Shown: one piece after another, positions 52,272 to 61,688 of the stretch | How the letters are laid out: every line of letters begins with the position of its first letter | Position numbering within the stretch: position 1 is the first letter of the stretch | NCBI GenBank assembly: GCA_964554105.1 | Contig: CAZKNF010000010.1 | Coordinates: forward strand, 13,287 to 77,286 | Source of the DNA: CAZKNF01 sp964554105 | Lineage (GTDB): Bacteria; Bacteroidota; Rhodothermia; Rhodothermales; VXPQ01 | Direction: 5' to 3' | DNA: 64,000 nucleotides | Position numbers and translations under genes: made by a program | The notes under the pieces: generated by a model | What the model saw: only the letters and a program-made list of their open reading frames with translations | Told to the model about the DNA's origin: nothing | Database searches by the model: none

Positions 52272-53680
52272 GAATGTGGGGCGACGAACATGTGATCGAC
52301 GAGCACGGAGGGCATACCGACGGAAACGGGCACGACCTGTCCCTTCTTCGAACAGATTCCTCGTCCCTGATCCTGTCGAAAGTCGTTTCCGACTCCACGA
52401 ATACGTTTCAATATTTCGGAGGGCCGTCCACTGATCCGGAGCGATCTAACGGGGCGATCGATGTGTCCTCCTGCGATAACGTATCCCTCCAGCACGTCAA
52501 ATGAAAACGAATCCCGTGCCGGGGTCACCATGCCGTTGCCGATCATAGTAACGTAAAGCCCTGCACCGGCCTCCCACACGAGTGATTCGGTGTCGGCGTC
52601 TCCCGCGGCAAGGTGGAGGTTGGACATCCTTGGCAACGGTTCGAAACGATAATCCTGCCTTCGGCCGCTGCCCGTCTCGGGGAGTCCCATCCTGATCGCC
52701 GACGCGCGATCGGTGAGCAGCGCCTTCAGCCGGCCGCCCTCGATCAGCTTTGTACGTTTCGTCGGACAGCCTTCATCGTCGATGCCGGCGCCTGCTCGGC
52801 CTGCCGACGGCCGTGCATCGTCCACGACGGTGACGACCTCATCGGCGACGTTTCGTCCAATGCAGTCCGGTGTGAAGCCTGCGACGTCCACATCGGCCTC
52901 GAGCATATGGCCTACTACTTCGTGCAGCCAGACACCGCCCCATCCACCCGCCAGCACGACCGGCATCTCGCCGCCGCTCGGAAGATCAAATGCATCCGCA
53001 CTAGAGACAATCTGCAGGCGCCGTACGGCCTCCGCAGCAACTAATTCGGGCGTTGTTTCCAGGAAACGCCCGAGACCACCGGCTCCGCCGCCGACCGCGT
53101 AGGCGGAGTGTCCCGCACGAGCGGCTTCGACGCGTAGCCCCACTACGGATCGCGCCGTCCTCGCGAATCGGCCGTCCGACGACACGACGAGCGTGCGCCG
53201 GGTGCTTCCTTGAAAGGCGATCTCAAGACTCTCGAGACCGGGCAGCAGTCCGAATGCCGTATCCGCTGCTTGCTGCAGCAGCACCCGGATCTCGGCAGTA
53301 GAACGTTCCGCAGGTGCGTCCGGGGGGAGGGCACTGTACGTGGTCAGGGTTCCGAGATCGGCGATCGGTGCCATCGCTGAAGAGCGCACTCGGCTGCCGA
53401 CGTCCGATGCTGCCCTGTGGATGTCGTCCGCCTCCAGGCCGTCGATCGAAACATACCACGAGTCATCCCGATCGATCACGCGGACGCCTGCTCCCGAGAT
53501 CCGACGCGCGGTTCGACTTTCGTGCGGAGAACCCCGGCGATAGCGAAGTGCCATTTGGTGAGCGCGGGACTCTTCAATAAAAAGCTCGGCGAGCATACCG
53601 CCGCAGCGCAGGCCCGATTCCAGGAGGGTCCGGGCATCCTCCCCTATGAGATCGACTGCGCGATCGAAGGAACTGCTCAT
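52268..53680 (-). CDS. tldD: TldD/PmbA-family metalloprotease
   Basis: A 470-residue protein with the TldD zinc motif HExxxH, seen as LHEVVGHMLEAD, plus the family segments GAGIDDEGCPTKRTKLIEGGRLKALLTDR and the C-terminal FSFDVLEGYVI... RGVGNDFRQDQG. TldD, usually as a heterodimer with TldE/PmbA, degrades unfolded peptides and matures some ribosomal peptides. No tldE partner is in the window. The gene follows rodA by 6 bp and overlaps the solA-like gene, so it seems part of the mrdA-rodA-tldD-solA run. Confidence 0.93.
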   Translation of the reverse strand: MSSSFDRAVDLIGEDARTLLESGLRCGGMLAELFIEESRAHQMALRYRRGSPHESRTARRISGAGVRVIDRDDSWYVSIDGLEADDIHRAASDVGSRVRSSAMAPIADLGTLTTYSALPPDAPAERSTAEIRVLLQQAADTAFGLLPGLESLEIAFQGSTRRTLVVSSDGRFARTARSVVGLRVEAARAGHSAYAVGGGAGGLGRFLETTPELVAAEAVRRLQIVSSADAFDLPSGGEMPVVLAGGWGGVWLHEVVGHMLEADVDVAGFTPDCIGRNVADEVVTVVDDARPSAGRAGAGIDDEGCPTKRTKLIEGGRLKALLTDRASAIRMGLPETGSGRRQDYRFEPLPRMSNLHLAAGDADTESLVWEAGAGLYVTMIGNGMVTPARDSFSFDVLEGYVIAGGHIDRPVRSLRISGRPSEILKRIRGVGNDFRQDQGRGICSKKGQVVPVSVGMPSVLVDHMFVAPHS

Positions 53681-53686
53681 TCGGCG

Positions 53687-54946
53687 TCAGTAGCCGTAGA
53701 TCGAGAAATCATCCCGCCGCATATGGAGGTTCAGCATGATTGCCAGCATCATCGTGTTGGCGAGCAGGGCCGAACCGCCGTAGGATATAAAGGGTAGCGG
53801 AATGCCGATCACCGGCAGGAGGCCGATCACCATTCCGATATTGATGAAGACGTGGATGAGGTAAATCCCGGCCGCACCCGCCGCCACCATGCTCCCGAAC
53901 GGATGCTTGACCTGGGTTCCGAGTCGCACGAGCCGAATGAGCAGCAGGGCGAATGCGACGAGAAGGACTACGGAACCGATGAAGCCCCACTCCTCGCCGA
54001 TCACACTGAAGACGAAGTCGGTCGACTGCTCTGGTACGTACAGGCCCTGCGTCTGCGTCCCCTCCATGAATCCCTTGCCCACCAGTCCACCCGATCCGAT
54101 CGCGGCCTTGGATTGCACGAGGTGATATCCGACCCCCGACCTGAACTCCTCGGCCTCCGGATTGGTGAACGAGATAATCCGGGCGATCTGGTATGGTTGG
54201 AGCACTTTCGTCAGCGCAAAAGAGACGGTGGCGATCGTACCGCCTGTAAAGACGCCGGCGAGCAGTCCGTAGCGGCGCTCCTTCGTCTGCCAGTACACCA
54301 GGACCGTAAACAAGACCGCGAAAACGATCGCTGCCGGCGTGTACACGATCGCCAGATATCCGGTAATCGCCGGAGATATCATCAGAAGGACGGTGCTGAT
54401 CGGCAGGCCGCTCCAGAAGAGCATGATCGGTATCAGCGCGAAAAAGACGATTGCCGTGCCGGCGTCGTTCTGCATCACGATGAGCGCGCCGGGTATCGTC
54501 AAAAGCAGCACGGCACCGGCAGCATACCGCAGGTTCTTAGTGTTAGGGCGTTTCGATGCAATGAGCTGGGCCACAGCGAGTACCGCCCCAACCTTGGCCA
54601 GCTCCGAGACCTGGAAACTCAGCCCGCCGATGACGAGCCAGCTCTTCGCGCCATTCACTTCTCGACCGAACAGCAGCGCCGCGATGAGGAGGAGAATCGT
54701 CGCCACATAGCTTGGATACGCAGCCTTCTGGAAGAAGCGGACAGGCAGCATCAGCGAGATCAGGACAACGGCAAGGCTGATGAATCCCCACATCAGCTGG
54801 CGTTCGAAGTTGCGCTGCACGCTTTCGGTCAGATACAGCGACGCCGGGCCATGCGTCGAGCTGTAGATGGCCACGAGTCCGATGCCCACCAGCGTCATCC
54901 AGGCGAGGATGGACAGATAATCTAGATTTCTATACCAGGTTCTCAT
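53687..54946 (-). CDS. rodA: Rod-shape peptidoglycan polymerase RodA
   Basis: A 419-residue SEDS-family glycosyltransferase with about ten transmembrane helices. The SEDS signature GHFLPIIGIPLPFISYGGSA-type sequence appears as VIGLLPVIGIPLPFISYGGSALLANT; LVGKGFMEGTQTQ and STDFVFSVIGEEWGFIGS are also conserved. It polymerises lipid II during side-wall growth together with PBP2, encoded immediately upstream with a 4-bp overlap. The start ATG is clear. Confidence 0.96.
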   Translation of the reverse strand: MRTWYRNLDYLSILAWMTLVGIGLVAIYSSTHGPASLYLTESVQRNFERQLMWGFISLAVVLISLMLPVRFFQKAAYPSYVATILLLIAALLFGREVNGAKSWLVIGGLSFQVSELAKVGAVLAVAQLIASKRPNTKNLRYAAGAVLLLTIPGALIVMQNDAGTAIVFFALIPIMLFWSGLPISTVLLMISPAITGYLAIVYTPAAIVFAVLFTVLVYWQTKERRYGLLAGVFTGGTIATVSFALTKVLQPYQIARIISFTNPEAEEFRSGVGYHLVQSKAAIGSGGLVGKGFMEGTQTQGLYVPEQSTDFVFSVIGEEWGFIGSVVLLVAFALLLIRLVRLGTQVKHPFGSMVAAGAAGIYLIHVFINIGMVIGLLPVIGIPLPFISYGGSALLANTMMLAIMLNLHMRRDDFSIYGY

Positions 54947-56787
54947 TCTTCACCGGCCGATTCCGTCGCACTCGCAAGTGGCTCACTTTCGACCGCCAGT
55001 ACGGCATTCAGCCGGTTCTGCCGCTGCGGCTCTTGCGATATTTCACCCTTTAGATACTGCTCCGCCATGAAGGAGGCTATTGGTGCCGCGGCGGTAGCTC
55101 CGTATCCAGCATTCTCCACCTGGACGGCCACGGCGATTTTTGGATCGTCGAACGGCGCGAACATGATAAACACCGAGTCGTCCTCGCGATCCCCCGAAGC
55201 CTGGGCGGTACCTGTCTTGCCGGCACTCGAAATACCGGGAATCTGGACCCAGTAGCCCGTCCCGGCTTCCATCACACGCCGCATACCCTCACGAACAATG
55301 TCGAAGTATTCCTCCTTAATCGGTATGTCACGGGGAGTCGGAAGTGTCGGATAGATCACCTCGCCCGTTTCGGGGTGCTCCAGCTTCGTCACGAGGTGAG
55401 GCGGATGAAGCGCGCCTTTATTCGCAAGCGCCGCGGCGTATCGGGCAAGTTGTAGCGGCGTGACGCCCATATCGCCCTGTCCGATGCCGAGATTGATGCT
55501 GTATCCTGCGGTCCACCCCGCAGGATACACTCTATTGAAGTAAGAGGAATCCGGAATCAGCCCCGGCGTTTGTTCACGAATATCGGTCGGAGCCTCCTCG
55601 CCGAAACCAAACATGTGGGCGTACCTGGCGAACGTATCTTCGTCCGTACGCAGCATCATCTCGAAGAAATAGGTGTTGCACGACCGCTGTATCGCCTCGC
55701 GCACTGCGATGTTGCCGTGCGCGTTCATGTCACGAAAACGAATCCCGCGACCGAACGGGTGATACCCCGGACAATAAATGGTCTGCGTCGGCGTGACATT
55801 TCCCTCCTGCAGCGACATCAGCGCCATAAACGGCTTCCAGGTGGAGCCGGGGGGCAGCAGATTCATCGTCGCACGGTTGTACAGAGGCCGTTCCGGGCTC
55901 GTATTGAGGTATTCCCACGTCTCCTGATCGACGGATTGGGAGAAGAGGCCGGGATGAAAGTCCGGCTTGCTCACCATCGAGATAATCGCTCCCGTACTCG
56001 GATCGATGGCAACGGCTGCGCCGCGCTTGTTGACGAAAAGCGACTCCGCCAGAGCCTGCACTCCCGCATCGATCCCTAGGTGCAGGTTGAAGCCGCTGAG
56101 CGGATCGACGTCATGAAGACCATCCTGATAGGATTTGACCTCCAGCCCGTGGCGGTTCACCATCATGAGCTCGCTGCCCAGTCGGCCCCGCAGGTAACCC
56201 TCGTAATTCTTTTCGATCCCCGACTTCCCGATCAGATCACCCTGACGGTAGCCTTTCTCCCGCAGCGAACGCAGTTCATTTTCGGTAATTTCGCGGATGT
56301 ACCCAAGCGCATGCCCCGATGCAGCGCCGCTATGGTATCGCCGTTTAAACTCCTCTACATAGAACACGCCCGGCAGGCGGTACAGATTCTCGTTGACCCG
56401 GCTGAAGATGTCGAAGGGCACTTCGCGGAACGCTTTGCTCGGCTGAAACGAGCTGAACGTTCGGGCTTCCCGGAGCCTCGCGATTACGAGACTATCCGGA
56501 ACCTCGAGCAGTTCAGCGAGCAGCGGAATCTTCTCTACGTCGAACGTGCGGGGGGTAAGGGTGACGGTATACGTGGGCTCATTGTCGACCATCAAAATAC
56601 CGTTCCTATCGAGAATGGCCCCTCGTGCCGGCCGGACGCGGTTCTCACGGACGGCATTCGAACGCGATTCACCGGTATACTCCTCGACGTCGATGATCTG
56701 GAGTTGTCCTAGACGCAGCCCGAGAATCCCGAGCAGGGCCAGAATTATCCCGATAAAAATTCTAACACGAATTCTATATTCATCCAT
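54943..56787 (-). CDS. mrdA: Penicillin-binding protein 2
   Basis: A 614-residue class B PBP. A short cytoplasmic tail and one membrane anchor (IFIGIILALLGILGLRLGQL) precede the dimerisation domain (RPARGAILDRNG). The transpeptidase domain follows, with the nucleophile S315 in PPGSTWK, an SxN in QRSCNTYFFE and KTGTAQ near the C-terminus. It crosslinks side-wall peptidoglycan with RodA. The usual mreBCD genes are not upstream; the adjoining 386 bp are noncoding and then a divergent gene begins, so mreBCD must lie elsewhere. Confidence 0.96.
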   Translation of the reverse strand: MDEYRIRVRIFIGIILALLGILGLRLGQLQIIDVEEYTGESRSNAVRENRVRPARGAILDRNGILMVDNEPTYTVTLTPRTFDVEKIPLLAELLEVPDSLVIARLREARTFSSFQPSKAFREVPFDIFSRVNENLYRLPGVFYVEEFKRRYHSGAASGHALGYIREITENELRSLREKGYRQGDLIGKSGIEKNYEGYLRGRLGSELMMVNRHGLEVKSYQDGLHDVDPLSGFNLHLGIDAGVQALAESLFVNKRGAAVAIDPSTGAIISMVSKPDFHPGLFSQSVDQETWEYLNTSPERPLYNRATMNLLPPGSTWKPFMALMSLQEGNVTPTQTIYCPGYHPFGRGIRFRDMNAHGNIAVREAIQRSCNTYFFEMMLRTDEDTFARYAHMFGFGEEAPTDIREQTPGLIPDSSYFNRVYPAGWTAGYSINLGIGQGDMGVTPLQLARYAAALANKGALHPPHLVTKLEHPETGEVIYPTLPTPRDIPIKEEYFDIVREGMRRVMEAGTGYWVQIPGISSAGKTGTAQASGDREDDSVFIMFAPFDDPKIAVAVQVENAGYGATAAAPIASFMAEQYLKGEISQEPQRQNRLNAVLAVESEPLASATESAGEE

Positions 56788-57173
56788 CTGGATCTATTCC
56801 ACTGGCATGCACAGCGGACGCGCAGTCGAGATCGATTACGCGCAACACCGGCTAAGTCCTTTAAAAACAATCACTGACTACCTCTTCTTCCTTGATAGCA
56901 GTTTAAGCATGAGACGCCAATTTCAGTTCCGATTGCGCATCCGTATCGCTTCCGTGTAACTAATTCCAAACAGGGCATTTCCACACCCCCGGGCAACGCC
57001 CGTCGCACAATACCGTTACAAGATAGCCCGCCTCCGTATGAACTGGGCGGGAAGACCTTCGTTTTACATGGTACTCATCGGCAGACTACCTCCTCGCATT
57101 TCGATGTTTGTGCGGACCGGTTTGCCGCGACATTACCAACCACATCGTTCGTCAAGCTGAATTACATATCCTG
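56788..57173. other. Divergent intergenic region between mrdA and the second peptidase/propeller gene
   Basis: 386 bp without a supportable gene; promoters for both neighbours should be here, but none matches clearly. The only structure noticed is a 6-bp inverted repeat, CCCGCC (57027-57032) and GGCGGG (57046-57051), with no T-tract. Stop codons interrupt every frame of useful length. Confidence 0.6.
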
Positions 57174-60100
57174 ATGCGTCGATTTGGCTCGTACTCTCTT
57201 CTTTTCATCACTCTCCTCTGGGCAGCCGCTTCGACGTCGCCGGCCGCAGCTCAATACTTCGGTCGCAACAAGGTTCAGTACGACGACTTCGACTTCCGCA
57301 TTCTGGAGACGGAGCATTTTGAAATCTTCTACTACCCTGAAGAAGAGCAGGCTGTGCGGGATGCTGCACGCATGGCGGAACGGTGGTACGAACGCCACTC
57401 GAGAACTTTCCTTCGAGAGTTTCAGGAGAAGAAACCAATCATATTTTATGCCAATGACGCGGATTTCCAGCAGACGAACGTAATTAGCGGATTCATAGGC
57501 GAGGGTACGGGCGGCGTTACGGAAGGATTGAAGCAGCGCGTGGTCATGCCGCTGACGGGCAGCTATGCCGAAACGGATCACGTCCTGGGACATGAGCTCG
57601 TCCACTCGTTTCAATACGACATCGCCTTCAGCGGCCAGGACACCCTCCGATTCAACATCGGCATGCTGCCGCTCTGGATGGTCGAGGGAACCGCCGAGTA
57701 TCTGTCCGTCGGCCGGGAGGATTCGCATACGGCGATGTGGATGCGCGACGCCGTCCTGCGTGACGACCTCCCGTCAATCGATCAACTTACGAGGGGAGTC
57801 ACCTATTTTCCTTACCGGTACGGCCAGGCTTACATGGCGTACATCGGTGGGAAGTACGGCGATGCGGCCGTCGCCAACCTCTATAAGCTTGCGGGGCGTG
57901 CCGGCGTCGATTCGGCGTTCGTGTATACGCTCGGCATCACAACCGACTCGCTCTCGACCGAATGGCAGCAGGTTGTGACCGAAACCTACGAACCTTTCAT
58001 CGAGGGCCGGACCCCGCCGGATGAAGCTGGTCGCGTCGTCCTCTCGGCTGAAGAGGATGCCGGCGAAATGAATATAGGCCCTGTCGTAAGCCCCGACGGG
58101 CAGTACGTGGCTTTTCTTTCTGAGCGTGACATCTTCACGATAAACCTCTTCGTCGCCGATGCGGAGACAGGTGAGGTCCTTACGAGCCTCAGAAGCCCGG
58201 CCGCCGATCCGCACATGGATGCGCTGCGTTTTATCAGCTCAGCGGGTACATGGTCGCCGGACGGAACACGTCTTGCCTTCATCTCCTTTGCGGAAGGTGA
58301 CAACGAGATTTCGATACTGGACATCGAGTCCCGTGACGTCGTCGAACGCTTCGCGGTAGAAGGCGTCGCGGCGATGACCAATCCCTCATGGTCCCCGGAC
58401 GGCGAGTCGATTGCCTTCACCGGATTGGATGGGGGCATAAGCGACCTGTACGTATTGAACCTGAACACGAGCGCCGTCCGTCAGCTCACGAATGACCGGT
58501 ATACGGATGTCCAGCCTGCCTGGTCGCCGGATGGGCGTTATATCGCCTTCACGACGGACCGTGGTGCGGAGGGCGCGGACGCCGGTACGGACCCGGGGAC
58601 GGATTTCGAGACGCTGGATTACGGCACCCCGAGGCTTGCGATCTACGACACGCAGACGAATCAGATCGAAACCCTTCAGCCGTTCGAAAACGCGCTGCAC
58701 CACAATCCGCAATTCTCGCCCGACGGCCTCAGCCTGTATTTCATCAGCGATCAGGACGGATTTAAGGATGTATATCGTCTCGCGCTCGATTCCGGCACGG
58801 TGCATCGCGTGACGAACATCGCGACGGGTGTGAGCGGCATCACGGACATGTCGCCGGCGATGTCCGTCGCAGCCCAAAGCGGCCGGATGATGTACTCCGT
58901 CTTTTACGACAACAAGTACACGGTCTTTTCCCTGGAGCGTAATGAAACGGAAGGCGAACCTGTCGAACCGCTGGGAGATGCCGTGGCTACCGCCAATATC
59001 TTGCCGCCGATTCAATCACTCGATCGGGGACTCGTTGGAAATTACTTGAACGATCCTATTACCGGACTGCCTCCGGTAGACGTCGCGGTAGCGGAAAGGT
59101 CGTACACCGGCGGCTTGAGGCTCGACTATGTAGCTCCGCCGACCGTCGGAGTCTCCGCGGGCGGCGTGTACGGGACGCAGCTGGGCGGAGGGGTCGGATT
59201 CTTCTTTTCCGACATGCTCGGAAACAAGAATCTGACGATCGCGGCGCAGGCTCAGGGTACGTTTAAGGACATCGGCGGCCAAGTCTCATACATCGATCTT
59301 GGCGATCGGCTCAACTTCGGCGGCACGGCCGGCCATATACCGCTGCTGTTCGGATACGCCCGATCTGCGATCCTTCCCGAAGAAGGCGTGCAGCTGGTCG
59401 AACAGTTGCGGCAGCGGATATTCATCGATCAGGCTTCCGGCATCGCGCAGTATCCGTTGAGCACGACGCGGCGCCTGGAAGGCTCCGCAGGATTCGTGCG
59501 GTACGGCTTCAACAATGAAGTAGAGCAATTTAGCGTACCACTGGGTGGCGGGCCGGTCGGCCGAAACAGGATCGATCCCGATGAGTCGGTGTTCTTTGAA
59601 GGTGTCCAGGATCGTGACCCCATCTATTTCTTTCAGGGTAGTGCCGCCTACGTCGGCGACTATTCATTTTTTGCCTTCACATCACCGGTGGAGGGCGGCC
59701 GCTATCGATTTCAGGTGTCGCCGCAAGTGGGTACCGCGAGTTACGTGACGGCGCTGGCCGATTACCGCCGCTACCGGTTCTTCAATCCGCTGACCCTCGC
59801 GTACCGTGCGATGCACGTCGGCAGCTACGGCGCTGATCCGGATGACTTCTATAGTGCTCAGTACCTTGGCTATGCGTACTACCCCGGCTTTATCCGGGGC
59901 TATAATTTCAATTCATTCGATTCCGGCGAGTGCACCGCAAGACCGGGTCCCGAAGGACGACCCGTCTGTGCCGAGACCGAGCGCCTCCAGGGCACGCACC
60001 TCGCCATGGCCAGCATCGAAATGCGGGTTCCGCTGTTTGGAAGTGAAGTCCTCGGACTGATCAACTTCCCTTACTTACCTACGGAAATTTCCCTCTTCAC

Positions 60101-60308
60101 GGACGCCGGTGTCACGTGGTCCAGGGACGAGGCGCCCATCATCAAGTTCGATCGGGACTCTCTGGATCGCATACCGGTCGTCAGCAGCGGCATCTCCGCG
60201 CGAGTGAACATCCTCGGATACATCGTTCTCGAAACGTACTACGCATATCCATTTCAGCGGCCGGGAGAGGGTTGGCAGCTGGGCTTTCAGCTCGCACCGG
60301 GCTGGTAG
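57174..60308 (+). CDS. Outer-membrane peptidase MA / TolB-like propeller / beta-barrel protein (second copy)
   Basis: A 1044-residue protein with a signal peptide ending PAAAQ (start ATG 57174). A gluzincin domain follows with H140-E141-L-V-H144 and the downstream E171 in MVEGTAEYLS. Then come PD40/TolB-like repeats between about 290 and 620 (SPDGTRLAFISF, SPDGESIAFTG, SPDGRYIAFTTD). The C-terminal about 380 residues have alternating strands like a BamA-type surface-antigen barrel and end in tryptophan, an outer-membrane insertion signal. It shares its architecture with the 18206-21127 protein. It is divergent from mrdA. Function unknown; possibly a surface protease or secretion factor. Confidence 0.78.
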   Translation: MRRFGSYSLLFITLLWAAASTSPAAAQYFGRNKVQYDDFDFRILETEHFEIFYYPEEEQAVRDAARMAERWYERHSRTFLREFQEKKPIIFYANDADFQQTNVISGFIGEGTGGVTEGLKQRVVMPLTGSYAETDHVLGHELVHSFQYDIAFSGQDTLRFNIGMLPLWMVEGTAEYLSVGREDSHTAMWMRDAVLRDDLPSIDQLTRGVTYFPYRYGQAYMAYIGGKYGDAAVANLYKLAGRAGVDSAFVYTLGITTDSLSTEWQQVVTETYEPFIEGRTPPDEAGRVVLSAEEDAGEMNIGPVVSPDGQYVAFLSERDIFTINLFVADAETGEVLTSLRSPAADPHMDALRFISSAGTWSPDGTRLAFISFAEGDNEISILDIESRDVVERFAVEGVAAMTNPSWSPDGESIAFTGLDGGISDLYVLNLNTSAVRQLTNDRYTDVQPAWSPDGRYIAFTTDRGAEGADAGTDPGTDFETLDYGTPRLAIYDTQTNQIETLQPFENALHHNPQFSPDGLSLYFISDQDGFKDVYRLALDSGTVHRVTNIATGVSGITDMSPAMSVAAQSGRMMYSVFYDNKYTVFSLERNETEGEPVEPLGDAVATANILPPIQSLDRGLVGNYLNDPITGLPPVDVAVAERSYTGGLRLDYVAPPTVGVSAGGVYGTQLGGGVGFFFSDMLGNKNLTIAAQAQGTFKDIGGQVSYIDLGDRLNFGGTAGHIPLLFGYARSAILPEEGVQLVEQLRQRIFIDQASGIAQYPLSTTRRLEGSAGFVRYGFNNEVEQFSVPLGGGPVGRNRIDPDESVFFEGVQDRDPIYFFQGSAAYVGDYSFFAFTSPVEGGRYRFQVSPQVGTASYVTALADYRRYRFFNPLTLAYRAMHVGSYGADPDDFYSAQYLGYAYYPGFIRGYNFNSFDSGECTARPGPEGRPVCAETERLQGTHLAMASIEMRVPLFGSEVLGLINFPYLPTEISLFTDAGVTWSRDEAPIIKFDRDSLDRIPVVSSGISARVNILGYIVLETYYAYPFQRPGEGWQLGFQLAPGW

Positions 60309-60532
60309 CTTCAAGTCGCGTAGTTCATCTGAGCGGGGTGGGGCTTCTCCGCCTTCTGCGTTGGACAGGTGGCGGCGATGAATCTCTCTGGAACAGCGTT
60401 CGACGCGCCGCGGCAATCTGGTCGATTTCGGTTTTATCCGGCACGCTGTGCGTGTAAATTCTACATTCTATCAAGCGATATGTAGATTCCAGCCTCGACC
60501 ACGCTGCATTTTCCGGCCGAACGAAACCATCC

Positions 60533-61636
60533 ATGTACGACTTTATTCGCTCGGCACTCTTCCGGATGGATCCCGAGCGCGCGCATACGCTGGCCACGAC
60601 CGCCGCGCGGATCGCCCATCTCACGCGTACCGACGCGTTCATCAAGTCCACATTCGAATTCGAAGCCGCACGACTCAACCAGAAGGTGTGGGGGATGCGG
60701 TTCTCGAATCCTATCGGGCTTGCCGCCGGATTCGACAAGAATGCCTCCCTCGTGCCCTTCTGGTCTTCGCTTGGCTTCGGTTTCGTCGAAGTCGGCTCAG
60801 TGACGGCCAAATCCTCGAGAGGAAATCCACGTCCGCGCACCTTCCGACTCCCGGATGACGACGCGCTGATCAACCGGATGGGCTTGAACAACAAGGGTGC
60901 ACGCAAAATCTCTCGCCGGCTCAAACGGATCAACGGACACCAGGACGTGGTCCTCGGCGTCAACATCGCCAAGACGCATGACACGTCCATCGTCGGTGAC
61001 GCGGCCGTCGCGGACTACTGCGAAAGCTATCGCCTTCTCGCTCCGTATGCGGACTACATCGCATTAAACATCTCGTGTCCGAATACGTCGGAGGGGAAAA
61101 CTTTTGAAGATCCCTCGGCCTTTGAATCCCTGTTACAAGCGATTCGCGAAGAGCGGGCCGCCGTATTTCGCGACGTTCCACTCCTCGTAAAGCTATCGCC
61201 GACCTTTTCGGATCGTGTCGTATTCGACAGCGGGGTGGACGTAATCGTCGAGCTGGCCCGGCGATATGGCGTCGACGGATTTATCGCTACCAACACGGCC
61301 TCGGACCGCGAGAGCCTGGAGACCGCCGACTCCGTACTCGGTGAGATCGGGCACGGAGGCCTGAGCGGCCGTCCGCTCGAGGCACGGTCGACACACCTCG
61401 TCCGCTATCTCTATCGCTTAACTGACGGCAAGCTTCCGATCATCGGGGTCGGGGGCGTGTTTTCGGCGGAAGACGCGTATCGCAAAATCCGCGCGGGCGC
61501 GAGCCTGGTTCAGGTGTATACCGGACTGGTTTACGAGGGACCATCGCTGGTGCGGCAAATCAAAGAAGGTTTGATCGAACTTCTGGACCGCGACGGTTTT
61601 GTACGCATTTCGGACGCCGTGGGTGTCGACACATAA
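60533..61636 (+). CDS. pyrD: Dihydroorotate dehydrogenase (class 2)
   Basis: A 367-residue FMN enzyme. The N-terminal helical part (MYDFIRSALFRMDPERAHTL) is the membrane/quinone-binding extension of class 2. NPIGLAAGFDKNA, NRMGLNNKG and GVGGVFSAEDAYRKIRAGA bind FMN. It oxidises dihydroorotate to orotate, passing electrons to quinone. The catalytic loop reads NISCPNTSEGK, so the base position, serine in E. coli PyrD (NISSPN), is cysteine (C182), as in soluble class 1 enzymes. The 224-bp region upstream shows no other gene. Confidence 0.94.
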   Translation: MYDFIRSALFRMDPERAHTLATTAARIAHLTRTDAFIKSTFEFEAARLNQKVWGMRFSNPIGLAAGFDKNASLVPFWSSLGFGFVEVGSVTAKSSRGNPRPRTFRLPDDDALINRMGLNNKGARKISRRLKRINGHQDVVLGVNIAKTHDTSIVGDAAVADYCESYRLLAPYADYIALNISCPNTSEGKTFEDPSAFESLLQAIREERAAVFRDVPLLVKLSPTFSDRVVFDSGVDVIVELARRYGVDGFIATNTASDRESLETADSVLGEIGHGGLSGRPLEARSTHLVRYLYRLTDGKLPIIGVGGVFSAEDAYRKIRAGASLVQVYTGLVYEGPSLVRQIKEGLIELLDRDGFVRISDAVGVDT

Positions 61637-61688
61637 TGCGATCGAGAACGAATTATTCGAACACTGCTTAGCTCACCGAAGCCACCCG

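Noticed and set aside
53852..54925. 357-codon open frame antisense to rodA
   Set aside because: Highly charged, repeat-like composition mirrored from transmembrane codons of rodA; not a protein family.
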